A stretch of 64,000 nt of DNA from Nitratidesulfovibrio sp. (GTDB lineage: Bacteria; Desulfobacterota; Desulfovibrionia; Desulfovibrionales; Desulfovibrionaceae), in NCBI RefSeq assembly GCF_040373385.1, contig NZ_JBDXXH010000001.1, positions 73,191 to 137,190 of the forward strand, in the 5' to 3' direction. This document shows positions 62,355 through 64,000 of the stretch, in pieces. The number at the start of each line of letters is the position of its first letter. The first letter of the stretch is position 1. Below the pieces are notes generated by a model that saw nothing but the letters and a program-made list of their open reading frames with translations, did no database searches and was not told the origin of the DNA. A program made the translations under genes and the position numbers.

Positions 62355-63719
62355 TCAGGATGATTGCCCCAATCGTTCCAGGGCCTGGCGCGCCAGTTCG
62401 AAGTCCGGATCCAGTTCCAGCGCCACCTGCAGGCAGCGTTCGGCGTAGTCGCGCCCGCCCGCCCGCATGAACACGAGGCCCATGTTGAAGGCGATGGTCT
62501 TGTCGCGCCGGGGCAGATCGGGGTTGATGGTCATGGCCTTCAGCATGTTGGACCGCGCGTCGCGGAATTCCTTGCCTTCGGCGAAGGCCATGGACATGTT
62601 GTAGTACAGGTTTTCGTCGTCCGGCGCGATGCGCAGGGCCTTCTGGTACTCAATGGTGGCATCGCGCCACTTGCCCTGCTTGCGCAGGGCGATGCCCAGG
62701 CGGTTGAAGGTGCCAAGGTCGCCCCGGTCCAGCATGTCGCCCTTGGCGTCCAGCGCCTTGCGCAGGAAGCGTTCCGCCCGTTCGGGGTCGCGCTCGCTGT
62801 AGATGCTCGCGATGCGTTCGGAAATGTCGCCGATATAGGCCATGGCCTCGCGCGTGGCCTGGGTGACGGCCAGTTCGAAGAGCTCTTCGGCCCGTTCCTG
62901 GTTGCCCATCTCCACATGGATCTCGCCCATGTCCACCTTGCGCTCCACGTTGAGGGGCGAGAGGCGGTCCAGCTTTTCCAGGTAGCCCAGTTGGGCCTCG
63001 TTGTCGCCGATCAGCTTGTTCAGGTCGGCCAGCTTCTTCAGCGGCTCCAGATACAGGTCGGCGTTGCGGCTGGCTTCCTCGAAGCATTCACGGGCGCGGT
63101 CCATCTTGCCCAGCGCCTGGTAGGCGTCGCCCATGACCAGCAGCCCGGCGGCGCTGTTGGGCTTCAGCTCCAGTATCTTGCGGCAGACCTTCAGCGCGCT
63201 TTCGTGCGACCCCTGCTGCACCATGGCCCGCGCCGTGTCGATGAGCTGGCCCAGCTTGCCCTGCGGCTTGATGGTGAAGGCGATCTTTTCGATCAGCGTG
63301 TTTACCGAAATGGGCTTGCTGATGAAGTTGTCCGCGCCGATTTCGTGCAGCAGCACCAGGCGCTGGCGCTCCGTCTCGCCGGTGAGGATGATGATTTTCA
63401 CGTCCGAGTAGGCGTTCTTGACCTGCCGGACAAGAATGCCGGTGTCGCGGCCTTCCAGCATGCGCTCCATGAACACCAGCACGTTTTTCTTGCGCATGGA
63501 GACATCACGGATGGACTTGATGATGTAGTCGGTGTTGGTGACCACCGAAAGGGCGTCCGTGGCGATGGCGAGATGCTTGGCAACCGTGTTGCGCAACAGC
63601 GAGATGAAGTTCTGGTCGTCGCTCACCACGAGGAAGTAGCCCTTCTTCTCGCTGATGAATTCGACGACGGTACTCTCGTACTGCTTCTGCTTGAGTTTCA
63701 GGTTGATGTTGCTCGCCAT
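62355..63719 (-). CDS. Atypical receiver-domain and TPR-repeat protein
   Basis: A 454-residue protein. Residues about 22-145 form a CheY-like receiver (GYFLVVSDDQNF, IIILTGET, FISKPISV) in which the phospho-acceptor Asp is replaced by Glu in VFMERMLEGRDTG. The rest is about seven TPR-type helical repeats (KVCRKILELKPNSAAGLLVM, RNADLYLEPLKKLADLNKLI, ATIEYQKALRIAPDDENLYY, QVALELDPDF). The protein is probably a protein-protein adaptor whose receiver is locked or works without phosphorylation. The start at 63,719 has GGAG five bases upstream. Confidence 0.88.
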   Translation of the reverse strand: MASNINLKLKQKQYESTVVEFISEKKGYFLVVSDDQNFISLLRNTVAKHLAIATDALSVVTNTDYIIKSIRDVSMRKKNVLVFMERMLEGRDTGILVRQVKNAYSDVKIIILTGETERQRLVLLHEIGADNFISKPISVNTLIEKIAFTIKPQGKLGQLIDTARAMVQQGSHESALKVCRKILELKPNSAAGLLVMGDAYQALGKMDRARECFEEASRNADLYLEPLKKLADLNKLIGDNEAQLGYLEKLDRLSPLNVERKVDMGEIHVEMGNQERAEELFELAVTQATREAMAYIGDISERIASIYSERDPERAERFLRKALDAKGDMLDRGDLGTFNRLGIALRKQGKWRDATIEYQKALRIAPDDENLYYNMSMAFAEGKEFRDARSNMLKAMTINPDLPRRDKTIAFNMGLVFMRAGGRDYAERCLQVALELDPDFELARQALERLGQSS

Positions 63720-64000
63720 GCTTGCTCCTTGCGGCATGCATCCCCCCCCCGCAGAGGGCGCTGGCCTGTGGGTATGTCGTCCGTACCGGGCACGGGTGGG
63801 ACGGTAGGTACGCGTGCCGGGCTTGTCAATCCGATCGGTGGCTGACGCCGTTTGGGTAAGCGGTGGCTGACGGCGTCTGGGGAGGCGACGTCCGACGCCG
63901 TCCGGATACGCGACGACTGGTCCCGCCTGGAGGCATGCCTGGCATTGTCCCGCGCCCCCTCGCCGGACGATCCTGGCCTGTCCCCGGGTTCCCCCAGCCG
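63720..64000. other. Window end, no gene seen
   Basis: This contains the promoter region of the receiver-TPR gene. A short degenerate repeat follows at 63,837-63,905 (GGTGGCTGACGCCGT, GGTGGCTGACGGCGT, GACGCCGTCCGGA). No coding frame is supported. Confidence 0.5.

Overview
The window is high-G+C DNA from a sulfate-reducing Desulfovibrionaceae bacterium, most likely a Nitratidesulfovibrio or Desulfovibrio vulgaris relative. This is inferred from gene content: nrfHA with a CxxCK NrfA, a heme-binding sensor kinase next to a sigma-54 regulator, a DUF39 homocysteine-biosynthesis protein, GlnRS, a class III ribonucleotide reductase under a cobalamin riboswitch, and LarE. No rRNA is present, so the species is not fixed.

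Layout. 1-10.4 kb: the 3' part of a giant VCBS/vWA/RTX adhesin, a hipBA toxin-antitoxin pair, and a TolC-family outer-membrane protein that could export the adhesin. 11-18.2 kb: a nitrite-stress module, with nrfR and nrfS on the minus strand divergent from nrfH-nrfA. 18.9-20.6 kb: a LysE exporter and a ferredoxin-nitroreductase. 21-25.3 kb: an RHS polymorphic toxin whose C-terminus resembles an NlpC/P60-CHAP amidase, followed by four small exported paralogues in an A-B-A-B order, probably its immunity genes. 25.4-29.5 kb: a UPF0597 cysteine desulfidase-like enzyme, tRNA-Glu, tRNA-Gln, a GNAT and RsgA.

29.6-34.8 kb is an accessory island of decayed and intact insertion sequences: a broken IS3 element, a complete IS1595 element with target duplication, and an IS2-group element inserted into a third IS. 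Between them lie gene fragments, an L,D-transpeptidase, and the 3' end of a gene resembling the radical-SAM target HxsA, with an in-frame TGA at the centre of its His-Xaa-Ser repeat. The island is bracketed by two near-identical terminator hairpins.

34.8-64 kb is mostly housekeeping: glnS, a molybdopterin oxidoreductase, a livHMGF-gntR-livK operon, a PAS/GGDEF cyclase, a DMT-family protein, a secreted Arg/Asp-rich repeat protein, a flagellin-like protein, riboswitch-nrdD, an envelope operon (membrane coiled-coil protein and L,D-transpeptidase), pyrE, purB, an FmdB zinc ribbon, a 36-residue basic protein, larE, the DUF39 sulfurtransferase and a receiver-TPR protein.

The most notable items are the A-B-A-B immunity array behind the RHS amidase, the hxsA remnant with its central TGA, and a structured intergenic repeat present twice (36.7-37.0 kb and 60.8-61.0 kb) with compensatory stem changes.
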